From Donghicola sp041224595 (lineage in GTDB: Bacteria; Pseudomonadota; Alphaproteobacteria; Rhodobacterales; Rhodobacteraceae): 64,000 bases of DNA. The DNA lies in contig NZ_JBGFGN010000164.1 of NCBI RefSeq assembly GCF_041224595.1, positions 1-64,000 on the forward strand. Reading direction: 5' to 3'. The position numbers and the translations under genes are program-made. The notes under the pieces were generated by a model. The model saw nothing but the letters and a program-made list of their open reading frames with translations. It was not told where the DNA came from and did no database searches. This document shows, in pieces, positions 54,165-62,871 of the stretch. Every line of letters starts with the position of its first letter. The stretch's first letter is position 1.

Positions 54165-54953
54165 ATGGCTGATTTGATGAAGGGCAAGCGCGGTCTGGTG
54201 ATGGGTGTCGCCAACAACCGCTCGATTGCTTGGGGCATTGCCAGCGCAATGGCCGCCGAGGGCGCGGAACTGGCGTTCTCTTACCAAGGCGAGGCGTTCG
54301 GTCAGCGGGTCAAACCGCTGGCAGAGAGCGTGGGCTCAGACCTGCTGGTCGACATGGATGTCACCAACGAGGCCTCCTTGGACGCAGGCTTTGCCGCGCT
54401 CAAAGAGCGTTGGGACAGCATCGACTTTGTCGTTCACGCGATCGCGTATTCGGACAAGAACGAGCTGACCGGCCGTTTCATCAACACCAGCCGTGACAAC
54501 TTCAAGCACTCGCTCGAAATCTCTTGCTATAGCTTCATCGACGTGGCGCGCCGCGCATCCGAGATGATGCCGAACGGCGGTACCCTGCTGACCCTGACCT
54601 ATCAGGGCTCTAACCGCGTGACGCCCTATTACAACGTGATGGGCGTGGCCAAGGCAGCGCTGGAGTCGGCAACCCGCTATCTGGCCAACGATCTTGGCCA
54701 ACAGGGCATCCGCGTGAATGCGATCTCGCCCGGCCCGATGAAAACACTGGCAGGCGCAGCCATCGGCGGCGCACGCAAAACCTTTAAGCACACCGGCACG
54801 AATGCCCCCCTCGGGGACAACGCCACGCTCGAAGCGGTGGGCGGCACCGCTGTCTATCTGGCCTCTGATTACGGCGCATGCACCAGTGGCGAGATCATCA
54901 CGGTTGACGGCGGCTTCCATGTTTTGGGGATGCCGCAGGCCGACAACCTCTGA
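54165..54953 (+). CDS. fabI: Enoyl-[acyl-carrier-protein] reductase (NADH)
   Basis: FabI completes each elongation cycle. The 262-residue SDR-fold protein has the FabI-type N-terminus GLVMGVANNRSIAWGIA and the Tyr-x6-Lys pair in YYNVMGVAKAALESA. VNAISPGPMKTLAGAAI follows. It lies 9 bp after fabB, so the three fab genes form one operon; a clear terminator follows. Confidence 0.98.
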   Translation: MADLMKGKRGLVMGVANNRSIAWGIASAMAAEGAELAFSYQGEAFGQRVKPLAESVGSDLLVDMDVTNEASLDAGFAALKERWDSIDFVVHAIAYSDKNELTGRFINTSRDNFKHSLEISCYSFIDVARRASEMMPNGGTLLTLTYQGSNRVTPYYNVMGVAKAALESATRYLANDLGQQGIRVNAISPGPMKTLAGAAIGGARKTFKHTGTNAPLGDNATLEAVGGTAVYLASDYGACTSGEIITVDGGFHVLGMPQADNL

Positions 54954-54976
54954 TCTTGCTCGCGACCTGATCTCGT

Positions 54977-55005
54977 AACGCGCATCCTCACGGGTGCGCG
55001 TTTTC
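54977..55005 (+). terminator. Intrinsic terminator of fabA-fabB-fabI
   Basis: An 11-bp stem (AACGCGCATCC / GGGTGCGCGTT, TCAC loop, one G-U) is followed by TTTT, 23 bp after the fabI stop. Confidence 0.9.
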
Positions 55006-55020
55006 CGTTTGCCTCCCCCA

Positions 55021-55050
55021 AAAAATGAAGGGCGACCCAAAGGCCGCCCT
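55021..55050 (-). terminator. Intrinsic terminator of the FKBP gene
   Basis: On the minus strand AGGGCGGCC / GGTCGCCCT forms a 9-bp stem with one G-U, followed by TCATTTTT, 24 bp after the stop. Confidence 0.85.
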
Positions 55051-55074
55051 GTCAAATCAACTTGAGCTAAGAGA

Positions 55075-55503
55075 TCAGGCGATCTCGACCAGCTCCAGCG
55101 CGAAGGTCAGGTCCTGCCCGGCCAGCGGGTGGTTTGCGTCCAGAACCACCTGCTCTTCGGTGACTTCTTGAACGACCACAGGAACAACCTGACCCGAGGG
55201 AGTCTGCATCTGCAGCTGCAGGCCAACTTCCAGCGGGATGTCTGCGGGGATGTCCGCGCGCGGCACGGGCTGGCAGGCTTCTTCCTGACGCTCGCCATAG
55301 GCTTCGGCTGCGGGAATGGTGATTTCCTTTTTCTCACCGACAGTCATGCCAGTGACGCCTTTGTCAAAGCCAGCGATCACTTGGCCGCTGCCCAGAGTGA
55401 ATTCCAGTGGGTCACGACCCGCCGAGCTGTCAAACTGGCTGCCATCGTTCAGGGTGCCAGTGTAATGGATGCGTACTTTATCGCCCGATTTTGCTTCGGT
55501 CAT
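55075..55503 (-). CDS. FKBP-type peptidyl-prolyl cis-trans isomerase (SlyD-like)
   Basis: The 142-residue product from MTEAKSGDKVRIHYTGTLNDGSQFDSS has the SlyD/FkpB layout. An FKBP half-domain is interrupted by an insert-in-flap (AYGERQEEACQPVPRADIPADIPLEVGLQLQMQ), then resumes with VVLDANHPLAGQDLTFALELVEI. DANHPLAG is diagnostic. It assists protein folding; the His-rich metal tail of E. coli SlyD is missing. An upstream GTG start at 55551 is possible but less likely. Confidence 0.92.
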   Translation of the reverse strand: MTEAKSGDKVRIHYTGTLNDGSQFDSSAGRDPLEFTLGSGQVIAGFDKGVTGMTVGEKKEITIPAAEAYGERQEEACQPVPRADIPADIPLEVGLQLQMQTPSGQVVPVVVQEVTEEQVVLDANHPLAGQDLTFALELVEIA

Positions 55504-55675
55504 GAGGGACTCGCTTTCTACATTTTCGGAGGGTGAGTTGGCGGAGGCCACGGTCCGTTGCGCGGGTTCTCCTTTGCGATGCTTACAAACTTAGGGATCG
55601 TCCCCCCGGATTGCAAACCGCTTTTATTTTATAGGGAATACGTGCACTCTGTCCCGACAAGGGGAGGAGACCTTG

Positions 55676-56362
55676 ATGACATCAACCTGTATTTTCGACG
55701 CCTATGGCACGCTCTTTGACGTGTCGGGCGCCGCCAAACAGGCTGCGTCCACGCCAGAGGGACAGGCATTGGCGGACCATTGGCCCGCCTTGTCCGAGAG
55801 GTGGCGAGCAAAGCAGCTGGAATACACGTGGCTCAGGGCCATCACGGGGGCACACACCGATTTCTGGCAGGTGACCCAAGACAGTCTGGACTGGTCGCTA
55901 GAGGCACTTGGCCTACACGAAGACCAGAGTCTCAGGGCCCAGCTTTTGGACCTGTATCGGGCATTGCCTGCCTATGACGAAGTGCCAGCCACACTGCGCG
56001 CCCTCAAGGCGCGCGGCGTCCGCTGCGCTATACTGTCAAATGGCGACCCGGAGATGCTGGAGGATGCTGTCACATCTGCCGGAGTCGCCGATCTATTGGA
56101 CGGCTTGATTTCTGTTGAGGAAGCAGGCGTCTATAAACCAGACTACGCCGTTTACGATCTGGTTGGCTCAACGTTTGACACGAGCGCGGATGATGTGCTC
56201 TTCGTTTCTTCGAACGGATGGGATGCGGCAGGTGCCGCGGGCTACGGCTTCAATACGCTGTGGGTGAACCGTGCAGGGTTGCCGGTCGACAGAATGCCAT
56301 GGCGGCCACGTTTCGTTTCTAAAGACCTGACTGCAGTTACAGATGTTTTGGAGGAAATCTGA
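55676..56362 (+). CDS. Haloacid dehalogenase type II (HAD superfamily)
   Basis: The 228-residue protein has the nucleophile Asp in CIFDAYGTLFDV (D8), the conserved Ser/Asn in CAILSNGDPEML, and the Lys in EEAGVYKPDYAVYD. FVSSNGWDAAGAAGYGFNTLWVNR matches L-2-haloacid dehalogenases. It would hydrolyse L-2-haloalkanoates or act on a related substrate. GGAGGAGACC precedes the ATG. The stop overlaps the next start (TGATG), making it first in a coupled cassette. Confidence 0.9.
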   Translation: MTSTCIFDAYGTLFDVSGAAKQAASTPEGQALADHWPALSERWRAKQLEYTWLRAITGAHTDFWQVTQDSLDWSLEALGLHEDQSLRAQLLDLYRALPAYDEVPATLRALKARGVRCAILSNGDPEMLEDAVTSAGVADLLDGLISVEEAGVYKPDYAVYDLVGSTFDTSADDVLFVSSNGWDAAGAAGYGFNTLWVNRAGLPVDRMPWRPRFVSKDLTAVTDVLEEI

Positions 56363-57201
56363 TGCCCCGCTTTGACACCAGTGATGGCCTGAGCCTGCAT
56401 TACACAGATCAAGGCAAAGGCCTTGCGGTCTTGTGTCTGCCCGGATTGACCCGCAACAGCGACGACTTTCTATATGTCCTGCCCCATCTCAAAGGCGTGC
56501 GAGTGATCACCCTAGACAGTCGCGGTCGTGGACTGTCGGAATGGGACGGCGACTATCTGAACTATTCTGTCCCCAGAGAGGCAAGCGATGTGCTTGAACT
56601 CTGTGCACATCTCGGTCTGGACCGCATTGTGATCTTGGGCACGTCTCGCGGGGGCTTGATCGCCATGGGGCTTGCGGCCACACATCCCGAACTTTTGGCA
56701 GGTGTGATCCTGAACGACATTGGACCGCATATTGACGAAGCGGGCCTTGCTCGGATCAAGGACTATGTCGGCGTCACACCAGATTACCCCGATCTGGAAA
56801 GCGCCGCGCAGGCGTTGGCCAAATCCGAAGGCCAGGAGAACCCGAATGTGCCCCTGTCCCGCTGGCGCGACCATGCCGCCGCCTTGTATCGGCAGGGCGA
56901 GAACAGAGTGGTTCTGCGCTATGATCCGCGCCTTGCGACGGCTTTGGCCGAACAATCAACTGACGGCACGCTGCCGGATCTATGGCCCTTTTTCGATGCG
57001 TTGAAAGGCAAACCGGTTGCCGTTATCCGCGGGGCAAATTCCGACCTGCTGTCAGAATCGACGGTGGCCGAGATGGCCCGCCGCCATCCCGACATTGTTT
57101 CGGTCACTGTGCCTGAACGCGGACACGTGCCTTTTCTCGATGAACCAGAGGCGTTAAAGGCGATTAACGCTGTTCTAGAGAGTATTCAGGTTCCCGCATG
57201 A
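56362..57201 (+). CDS. Alpha/beta hydrolase
   Basis: The 279-residue hydrolase has an oxyanion-region LPGLTRNSDDF, LDSRGRGLSEWDG, and the nucleophile elbow VILGTSRGGLIAMGLA near residue 97. Its acid and His are in RGANSDLLSE and VPERGHVPFLDEPEAL. Overall sequence resembles epoxide-hydrolase/enol-lactonase-like proteins, but the substrate is not clear. Start and stop overlap both neighbours by 1-4 bp. Confidence 0.9.
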   Translation: MPRFDTSDGLSLHYTDQGKGLAVLCLPGLTRNSDDFLYVLPHLKGVRVITLDSRGRGLSEWDGDYLNYSVPREASDVLELCAHLGLDRIVILGTSRGGLIAMGLAATHPELLAGVILNDIGPHIDEAGLARIKDYVGVTPDYPDLESAAQALAKSEGQENPNVPLSRWRDHAAALYRQGENRVVLRYDPRLATALAEQSTDGTLPDLWPFFDALKGKPVAVIRGANSDLLSESTVAEMARRHPDIVSVTVPERGHVPFLDEPEALKAINAVLESIQVPA

Positions 57202-58175
57202 CCGACATCGCTGCAATCGCCGCTGCTGCTGAACGACTAAAGGGCCACGCCCGCCGCACCCCGCTGCTGGAGTCACCCTTTTTGAATGAGATCGCGGGTC
57301 GCCGCGTCCTTCTCAAGCCAGAGTGCCTTCAACACACTGGATCGTTCAAATTCCGCGGTGCGTGGTCGGCTTTGTCTGCCCTTGACCCGGAAACGCGTGC
57401 CAAGGGCATTCTTGCCTATTCCAGCGGCAACCACGCCCAAGGCATCGCTATGGCCGCCGCGCGCCACGGCGTTCCAGCAGTGATCGTCATGCCAGAGGAT
57501 GCCCCTGCCCTGAAACTGGCCAACACCAAGGCCCTTGGCGCCGAAGTCGTGACCTATGACCGCGCCGGCGGTGAAAGCCGCGAAGCCATCGGCGAAACTC
57601 TGAGTGCAGAGCGCGGCCTGACCTTGGTCAGACCCTATGACGAGCCAATGGTGATCGCTGGCCAAGGCACCGTGGGCCTAGAGATAGCAGAGCAGGCGGC
57701 AGACCTTGGCGTCACACAAGCGGATGTGCTGGTCTGCTGCGGCGGCGGCGGCTTGACGGCGGGGGTTGCGCTGGCACTAGAAGATCGCGCACCCGAAATG
57801 CGGGTGCGCCCTGTTGAGCCTTTTGGCTTCGACGACACGACCCGTTCCTTGGCGGCGGGTCAGATCCTGTCAAACGATCGCCACACGGGAAGCCTGTGCG
57901 ATGCGATTATAACACCGCAGCCCGGCAATCTGACCTTTCCCATACTACAGCGGCTTTGCGGTCCCGGCATCATCGTGACCGACGCCGAAGCGGTGCGCGC
58001 GATGGCGCTCGCTTTCCTGCGCTTGAAAGTCGTCGCCGAGCCGGGCGGTGCGGTTGCTTTAGCGGCCACGCTTTTCAAAGCGGACCAGATCGAAGGGGAT
58101 GCGGTCATCGCCGTCATTTCCGGCGGCAACGTCGACCCTGCGATCTTTGCTCAGGCTCTGACCCATCTGGACTGA
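57198..58175 (+). CDS. Threonine/serine dehydratase-like PLP enzyme
   Basis: This 325-residue fold-type II PLP enzyme has the cofactor lysine in HTGSFKFRGAWSAL near residue 50, the asparagine-bearing SSGNHAQGIAMAAA, and the phosphate-binding CCGGGGLTAGVAL loop. There is no C-terminal ACT regulatory domain, as in catabolic threonine dehydratases, serine racemases and beta-hydroxyaspartate dehydratases. These cannot be separated by eye. Its ATG overlaps the preceding stop by 4 bp. Confidence 0.88.
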   Translation: MTDIAAIAAAAERLKGHARRTPLLESPFLNEIAGRRVLLKPECLQHTGSFKFRGAWSALSALDPETRAKGILAYSSGNHAQGIAMAAARHGVPAVIVMPEDAPALKLANTKALGAEVVTYDRAGGESREAIGETLSAERGLTLVRPYDEPMVIAGQGTVGLEIAEQAADLGVTQADVLVCCGGGGLTAGVALALEDRAPEMRVRPVEPFGFDDTTRSLAAGQILSNDRHTGSLCDAIITPQPGNLTFPILQRLCGPGIIVTDAEAVRAMALAFLRLKVVAEPGGAVALAATLFKADQIEGDAVIAVISGGNVDPAIFAQALTHLD

Positions 58176-58271
58176 TCGGCGGGTTTCGACCACCCACGTT
58201 GGAAGAGGTTGCCGCCATACCGGCCGCGGCCTAAATTCCACAGATTAACAACCTCCATCACCACGTCTCAG

Positions 58272-59063
58272 ATGCCCATTGCTTACCTACCGGACTTGCG
58301 ACTCCACTACCGCGACGACGGCCCCAAACACGCCCCAGCGCTTGTGCTTGTCCACGCGCTTGGAACCGACCTGACCATCTGGGACGCGGTCTGCGCAGCC
58401 CTGCCTGACACCTTGCGCGTTATCCGTTATGACCTGCGCGGCCACGGGCAATCGGACGTGCCCTCTGGCCCCTACACGATGGGAGCGATGGTGCGTGACG
58501 CTGAGCGTCTGCTCGAACACCTTGGCCTGAAAGATGTCGCCTTTTGTGGTCTGTCGATCGGAGGATTGGTGGCGCAAGGGATCGCGGTGAAGCGGCTCGA
58601 TCTGGTGCGCAGCCTAATTTTGTCCAACACCGCTGCACGTATTGGGCACGAGAGCCTATGGGACAAGCGCATCGAAGCGGCGCGGACCCAAGGGCATTCG
58701 GCCATGGTAAAAGCTTCGCTGGAGCGATGGTTCCCGAGGCAAGACCTAGCGCAGCCCCATATTCAACGCATCAAAGACATCCTCGAACGCACTTCGCCTG
58801 AGGGCTACATCGCAGCAATGGAAGCGATCCGGGGCACGGATTTTTACACGCCAACCAGCGGACTAAGGCTGCCCACCTTGGGCATTGGAGCGGTCAACGA
58901 TGCCTCGACGCCGCCTGATCTGGTGCGCGAAACCACCGAATTGGTGCCCGGATCGGAGTTCACCTTGATCCGCCGCGCTGGCCATTTGCCCTGCGCCGAC
59001 CAGCCCGAGACCTATGCCCGCGTTCTGACCGATTTTCTGAACGCCACTGGACACCTGTCATGA
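58272..59063 (+). CDS. 3-Oxoadipate enol-lactonase-like alpha/beta hydrolase
   Basis: The 263-residue protein from MPIAYLPDLRLHYRDDG has LVHALGTDLTIWD, YDLRGHGQSDVPSGPYTMGAMVRDAERLLEHLG and FCGLSIGGLVAQGIAV with the nucleophile Ser. These are close to PcaD, which opens the lactone ring in the protocatechuate branch. No other pca gene is in the window, so the assignment is to the family rather than to the pathway. It ends in a 4-bp overlap with the next hydrolase. Confidence 0.85.
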   Translation: MPIAYLPDLRLHYRDDGPKHAPALVLVHALGTDLTIWDAVCAALPDTLRVIRYDLRGHGQSDVPSGPYTMGAMVRDAERLLEHLGLKDVAFCGLSIGGLVAQGIAVKRLDLVRSLILSNTAARIGHESLWDKRIEAARTQGHSAMVKASLERWFPRQDLAQPHIQRIKDILERTSPEGYIAAMEAIRGTDFYTPTSGLRLPTLGIGAVNDASTPPDLVRETTELVPGSEFTLIRRAGHLPCADQPETYARVLTDFLNATGHLS

Positions 59064-59773
59064 GTGATTTTCTGTTGATCCACGGCTCATGCCACGGCGC
59101 GTGGTGTTGGCGGGACCTGATCCCCGCATTGGGCACACGCGGCCACGCTGCGCGTGCCATTGATCTGCCGAGTCACGGGTCAGATGCCACCCCCCTCGAC
59201 GAAGTCACATTGGACCTATATGCGCATGCCATTCTGGATGCGATGGCGGGGCCGACTATCGTGGTCGGTCATAGTATGGCAGGCTTCCCGATCTCCCGTG
59301 CCGCCGAACTGGACCCCAGCCGGTTCGCGCGTCTGGTTTACCTATGCGCCTACGCGCCCCGTGATGGCGCCAATCTGGCAGAGATGCGTCGAGAGGCTCC
59401 CTACCAACCGCTTATGAAAGCCGTGATCAAGTCCCCCGATGGGCTCAGCTTCGGGATCAATCCGGAAATGGCCCAAGACGTTTTCTATCACGATTGCCCG
59501 CCCGAAACCGTCGCCTACGCGCTGACCCGTCTGGGCCCACAAGCAATTAAGCCGCAAGAAACGGCGATCCAACTCGGCGACAACTACGCCTCTGTTCCCA
59601 AAAGCTATATTCGCTGCGACCAAGACAGAACCATCCCCCCTGAATACCAGCGCACGATGACCGAAACCTGGCCAGAGGCAGACGTCTACGCGATGGATTG
59701 CAGCCATTCACCCTTCTTTGCCGATCCCGTCCGTTTGGCAGGTTTGCTTAGCAAGATTGCGGAAGCGGACTAG
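59060..59773 (+). CDS. Alpha/beta hydrolase, SABP2/hydroxynitrile-lyase-like
   Basis: The 237-residue protein begins FLLIHGSCHGAWCWRDLIPAL, with the HGSCHGAWCW motif of the plant methylesterase/hydroxynitrile lyase family. The nucleophile elbow is VVGHSMAGFPIS, and the catalytic Asp and His lie in IRCDQDRTIPP and MDCSHSPFFADP. Bacterial members are mostly esterases of unknown specificity. It is the last coupled gene of the cassette, 71 bp before the SqrR-like regulator. Confidence 0.9.
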   Translation: MSDFLLIHGSCHGAWCWRDLIPALGTRGHAARAIDLPSHGSDATPLDEVTLDLYAHAILDAMAGPTIVVGHSMAGFPISRAAELDPSRFARLVYLCAYAPRDGANLAEMRREAPYQPLMKAVIKSPDGLSFGINPEMAQDVFYHDCPPETVAYALTRLGPQAIKPQETAIQLGDNYASVPKSYIRCDQDRTIPPEYQRTMTETWPEADVYAMDCSHSPFFADPVRLAGLLSKIAEAD

Positions 59774-59844
59774 ACCTCTACCCTCTCGAAATCCCGTTGC
59801 GCGGTGTCTATATTGTTTCCACTAAACGAAAGAATCGAACGACA

Positions 59845-60168
59845 GTGACCTTAGACGACTTGCAAGCAGAACCAACAGAGATGTCCAGCAGCGCCCAAGC
59901 GGCAGCGGCCTATCTAAAGACCCTCGCCCATGAGGGCCGGCTGATGATCCTGTGCCATCTGGGGTCGGGAGAGCGCAGCGTCGGCGAGCTTGAGCAACTG
60001 CTGAACATCCGTCAGGCAGCGGTCAGCCAGATGCTAGCCCGTCTGCGCGAAGAAGGTCTGGTTGCGACCCGCCGCGATGGCAAAACCGTCTATTACAGCC
60101 TCGCTGATGATCGCACCTCGCAGGTTATCAATATGCTCTACAAGTTGTTCTGCGCACCCCAAGCCTGA
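59845..60168 (+). CDS. ArsR-family regulator of the SqrR/BigR persulfide-sensor type
   Basis: With the GTG start at 59845 the product has 107 residues. The winged helix reads RSVGELEQLLNIRQAAVSQMLARLREEGLVATRRDGKTVYYSLAD. Two cysteines, C37 in MILCHL and C103 in KLFCAP, have the 66-residue spacing of C41/C107 in Rhodobacter SqrR, which form a tetrasulfide when sensing reactive sulfur. A TTG start at 59797 would give a longer protein. A TCGAAA-17-TATATT promoter-like pair (about 59787-59815) would place transcription between the two, favouring the GTG. No sulfide-oxidation gene is adjacent. Confidence 0.82.
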   Translation: MTLDDLQAEPTEMSSSAQAAAAYLKTLAHEGRLMILCHLGSGERSVGELEQLLNIRQAAVSQMLARLREEGLVATRRDGKTVYYSLADDRTSQVINMLYKLFCAPQA

Positions 60169-60286
60169 ACAACGCCTTGCCCAATTATTCAGCGGATGCC
60201 CGCCATACGGGCCTTTCCTGAGTTACAGGGCTTTCCTTCGCAGACCGAGCGCTTAGTCTGGCCTAAAAAGAAGGCCCTATTTGATT

Positions 60287-62023
60287 ATGCGCGACCCTTT
60301 TCTGATCCGCCTGCACGACCTGCTCACGCAGATTTACCCCGACCACAACCCCGCAGACCTCAGCCAAGCAGTTCAAGACGCCTTCTGGCCCGAAGGCACA
60401 TCGCGCCGCAAACGCGCGCGTTTCCCTTCGAACAACCTGTGGTCAGAACGTGACTGCATGGTCATCACCTACGGGAATTCGATCCGTGACGGGCAGCACA
60501 AACCTTTGGATTTGTTGCGTGATTTTCTGACTCGTCATCTCAAAGGTGTGGTGAACGGCGTTCATATCCTGCCCTTCTTTCCCTTTACCTCAGACGACGG
60601 GTTTGCCGTAACGGACTACCGCGCGGTGAACCCCACTCTGGGGGATTGGCCGGACATTCAGCGCATCGCTAAAGAGTTCAAACTGATGTCCGATCTGGTG
60701 CTGAATCATGTCAGCAGCCAGTCCACTTGGTTCAATGAATACCGTCAGGGCCACGAGCCCTATGACAAATTCTTCTTTGAGGCCTCGCCCGAAGATGATC
60801 TGTCCGACGTGGTGCGACCGCGAACTCAGCCCCTGCTGCGCGAAGTGCAAACCGCCAACGGCACACGCCACGTTTGGTGCACCTTTAGCCACGATCAGGT
60901 CGATTTGGACTTCCGCAATCCAGAGGTTCTTTTGGAATTCTTGCGGGTCACCCGTCTGCATATCGACAACGGTGTACGCATCGTTCGTCTGGATGCCGTG
61001 GCCTTTATCTGGAAGGAAATCGGCACCAAATCGATCCATATGCCGCAGACCCATGCCATTGTGCGCCTGATGCGGTTGCTGGCGGATTTCGCGCAGGAGC
61101 CTGTGATCCTGCTGACCGAGACCAATGTGCCGAATGCCGAAAATCTGTCCTACTTTGGCAATCGAAACGAGGCACATGCGGTCTACAACTTTTCGCTGCC
61201 GCCCCTGCTGCTACACGCAATGTTATCGGGCTCTGCGAAATACCTGAACCGATGGCAGGCGACGATGCCCCCTGCTCAACTTGGATGTGCCTACCTGAAT
61301 TTCTCGGCCAGCCATGACGGGATTGGAATGCGCCCCGCCGAAGGGATTCTGCCACCTATCGAAACCGAGCAGGTCATCGATTGCGTCAAAGCCCACGGCG
61401 GCCTCGTTTCCATGCGGAGCCTGCCCAATGGCGGTCAAAGCCCGTATGAGCTGAACATTACGTTCTTTGACGCGCTCAAGGGCACGATGAAGGGGCAGGA
61501 CGCGCTGCAAATCGAACGTTTCCTTGCAGCCCAGAGCATTGTCATGGCGCTAGAGGGGATCCCGGCCTTCTACATCCATGTTCTACTAGCGACCGCAAAT
61601 GATCTGGCTGGTGTTGAGAAGACGGGTGTGAACCGCGCGATTAATCGCCATCGCTGGGATTATCCCGCCTTGAATACCGCGCTGTCTGATCCCCAAAGCA
61701 CCCAGAGCCGCGTGCTGACCGAGATGAAACGACGGATTGCGATCCGCGGACGGCAGCCCGCGTTCCATCCAAACGCCACGCAATTCACGCTCCAACTGGA
61801 CGACCGGATTTTTGGCATCTGGCGCCAGAGTCTGGAGCGAGATCAGTCGATTTTTGCCCTCCACAACGTCAGCGACGAGGTGCTTGAGATCGATCCCGTC
61901 GCGATCAACCTCATCGACGGGCACGACTGGTACGACCTGCTGACCGGCGACGTGATCCATCCGTCAGGGACCAAAATCCGACTCGAGCCTTATCAATGCC
62001 GCTGGATCAGCAATCGCCAGTAA
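60287..62023 (+). CDS. GH13 subfamily 18 sugar phosphorylase (sucrose / glucosylglycerate phosphorylase)
   Basis: The 578-residue alpha-amylase-fold enzyme has GVHILPFFPFTSDDGFAVTDY and MSDLVLNHVSSQSTWF. The nucleophile is in GVRIVRLDAVAFIWKE, the acid/base Glu in VILLTETNVPN, and the third carboxylate in NFSASHDGIGMRP. These are GH13_18 features shared by sucrose, glucosylglycerate and related phosphorylases, which release glucose 1-phosphate. The gpgS-like gene 1.2 kb away makes glucosylglycerate the better guess. A TTG 6 bp upstream is not preferred. It overlaps the convergent hydrolase by 17 bp. Confidence 0.9.
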   Translation: MRDPFLIRLHDLLTQIYPDHNPADLSQAVQDAFWPEGTSRRKRARFPSNNLWSERDCMVITYGNSIRDGQHKPLDLLRDFLTRHLKGVVNGVHILPFFPFTSDDGFAVTDYRAVNPTLGDWPDIQRIAKEFKLMSDLVLNHVSSQSTWFNEYRQGHEPYDKFFFEASPEDDLSDVVRPRTQPLLREVQTANGTRHVWCTFSHDQVDLDFRNPEVLLEFLRVTRLHIDNGVRIVRLDAVAFIWKEIGTKSIHMPQTHAIVRLMRLLADFAQEPVILLTETNVPNAENLSYFGNRNEAHAVYNFSLPPLLLHAMLSGSAKYLNRWQATMPPAQLGCAYLNFSASHDGIGMRPAEGILPPIETEQVIDCVKAHGGLVSMRSLPNGGQSPYELNITFFDALKGTMKGQDALQIERFLAAQSIVMALEGIPAFYIHVLLATANDLAGVEKTGVNRAINRHRWDYPALNTALSDPQSTQSRVLTEMKRRIAIRGRQPAFHPNATQFTLQLDDRIFGIWRQSLERDQSIFALHNVSDEVLEIDPVAINLIDGHDWYDLLTGDVIHPSGTKIRLEPYQCRWISNRQ

Positions 62024-62834
62024 GGCGAATGGTCTTCAGGACCGCCGCAACGATGGCTTCGGGGCGGTCTTCTTGAACCAGATGGCCCGCCCCCCAGATC
62101 GGAACAAGCGGTGCCTCTGAAATTTTGGCCGCGAGTTCCTTGCCTTTGGCAAACGGGATCCACGCATCTTCGGTTCCCCATAGAACGGTGACTGGGCAGT
62201 CCATGACGCCAAAAAGCCCTTCGATGTCGTCCGTATACCGCTGATCCATTTGCGCGATCTGGCGGTAGAACGCTGGCTGGCCAACCGGACCGATCCACGG
62301 TTCTGCATAGATTCCCATCGCCTCTTGGGTCAGTGGCACGTTTGCCGAGGTCTGCAAATATGCCCGAAGCAATGCTTCGTGCATATAGCTTGGCATACCC
62401 GCAAAGGCCTCTTGGTGCTGGCGCACATGCTGAACAAATGGCGAGCCCCAAGGCGCAAGAGCGACTGCATCAAATATCGTCAAAGACCTGTAGCGTAGAC
62501 CATTCAGGTAGCACGCACGCAGGGCCGTCGCGCCGCCAAAATCATGAGCCAGCACATCTGGCTTGTTCAAATTCCATTCCGCAAATAATCCAGCGAGCAC
62601 GGTGTTCTGGACACCCAAGGATACATCCTGCCCCTCTCGCTTTTCTGACTGTCCGTATCCGGGCATGTCATAGAAATAGACAGTCCGGTCCGCACAAAGA
62701 TGCGGAATGATCCGACGCCAGACCTGCGCGGAGAACGGTGTGCCATGCAAAGCAACCAGAGCAGGTCCTTGCCCCAGGCATCCCCAACGGACCTGATTGC
62801 CTTCGATCACCGAGGTGTGGGGTAGCTTTAGCAT
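62007..62834 (-). CDS. Haloalkane-dehalogenase-like alpha/beta hydrolase
   Basis: The 275-residue product from MLKLPHTSVIEG is preceded by GGAGGATGGTTG. It has LVALHGTPFSAQVWRRII, YFYDMPGYGQSE, and DVLAHDFGGATALRA, where the nucleophile is Asp rather than Ser. This Asp elbow is characteristic of haloalkane dehalogenases and fluoroacetate dehalogenase/epoxide hydrolase relatives. VLWGTEDAWIPFAKG and WGAGHLVQEDRPEA carry the acid and His. It is divergent from an ArsR-type gene, presumably its regulator. Confidence 0.88.
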   Translation of the reverse strand: MLKLPHTSVIEGNQVRWGCLGQGPALVALHGTPFSAQVWRRIIPHLCADRTVYFYDMPGYGQSEKREGQDVSLGVQNTVLAGLFAEWNLNKPDVLAHDFGGATALRACYLNGLRYRSLTIFDAVALAPWGSPFVQHVRQHQEAFAGMPSYMHEALLRAYLQTSANVPLTQEAMGIYAEPWIGPVGQPAFYRQIAQMDQRYTDDIEGLFGVMDCPVTVLWGTEDAWIPFAKGKELAAKISEAPLVPIWGAGHLVQEDRPEAIVAAVLKTIRLTGDC

Positions 62835-62855
62835 CAACCATCCTCCCATTGTCAT

Positions 62856-62863
62856 TTAGCTAA
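62856..62863. promoter_or_regulatory. Candidate ArsR operator in the hydrolase/regulator divergent promoter
   Basis: The palindrome TTAGCTAA, continuing into TTAAC, lies in the short AT-rich gap between the divergent start codons (62834 and 62872). Any regulator bound here would affect both genes. Confidence 0.35.
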
Positions 62864-62871
62864 TTAACGAT

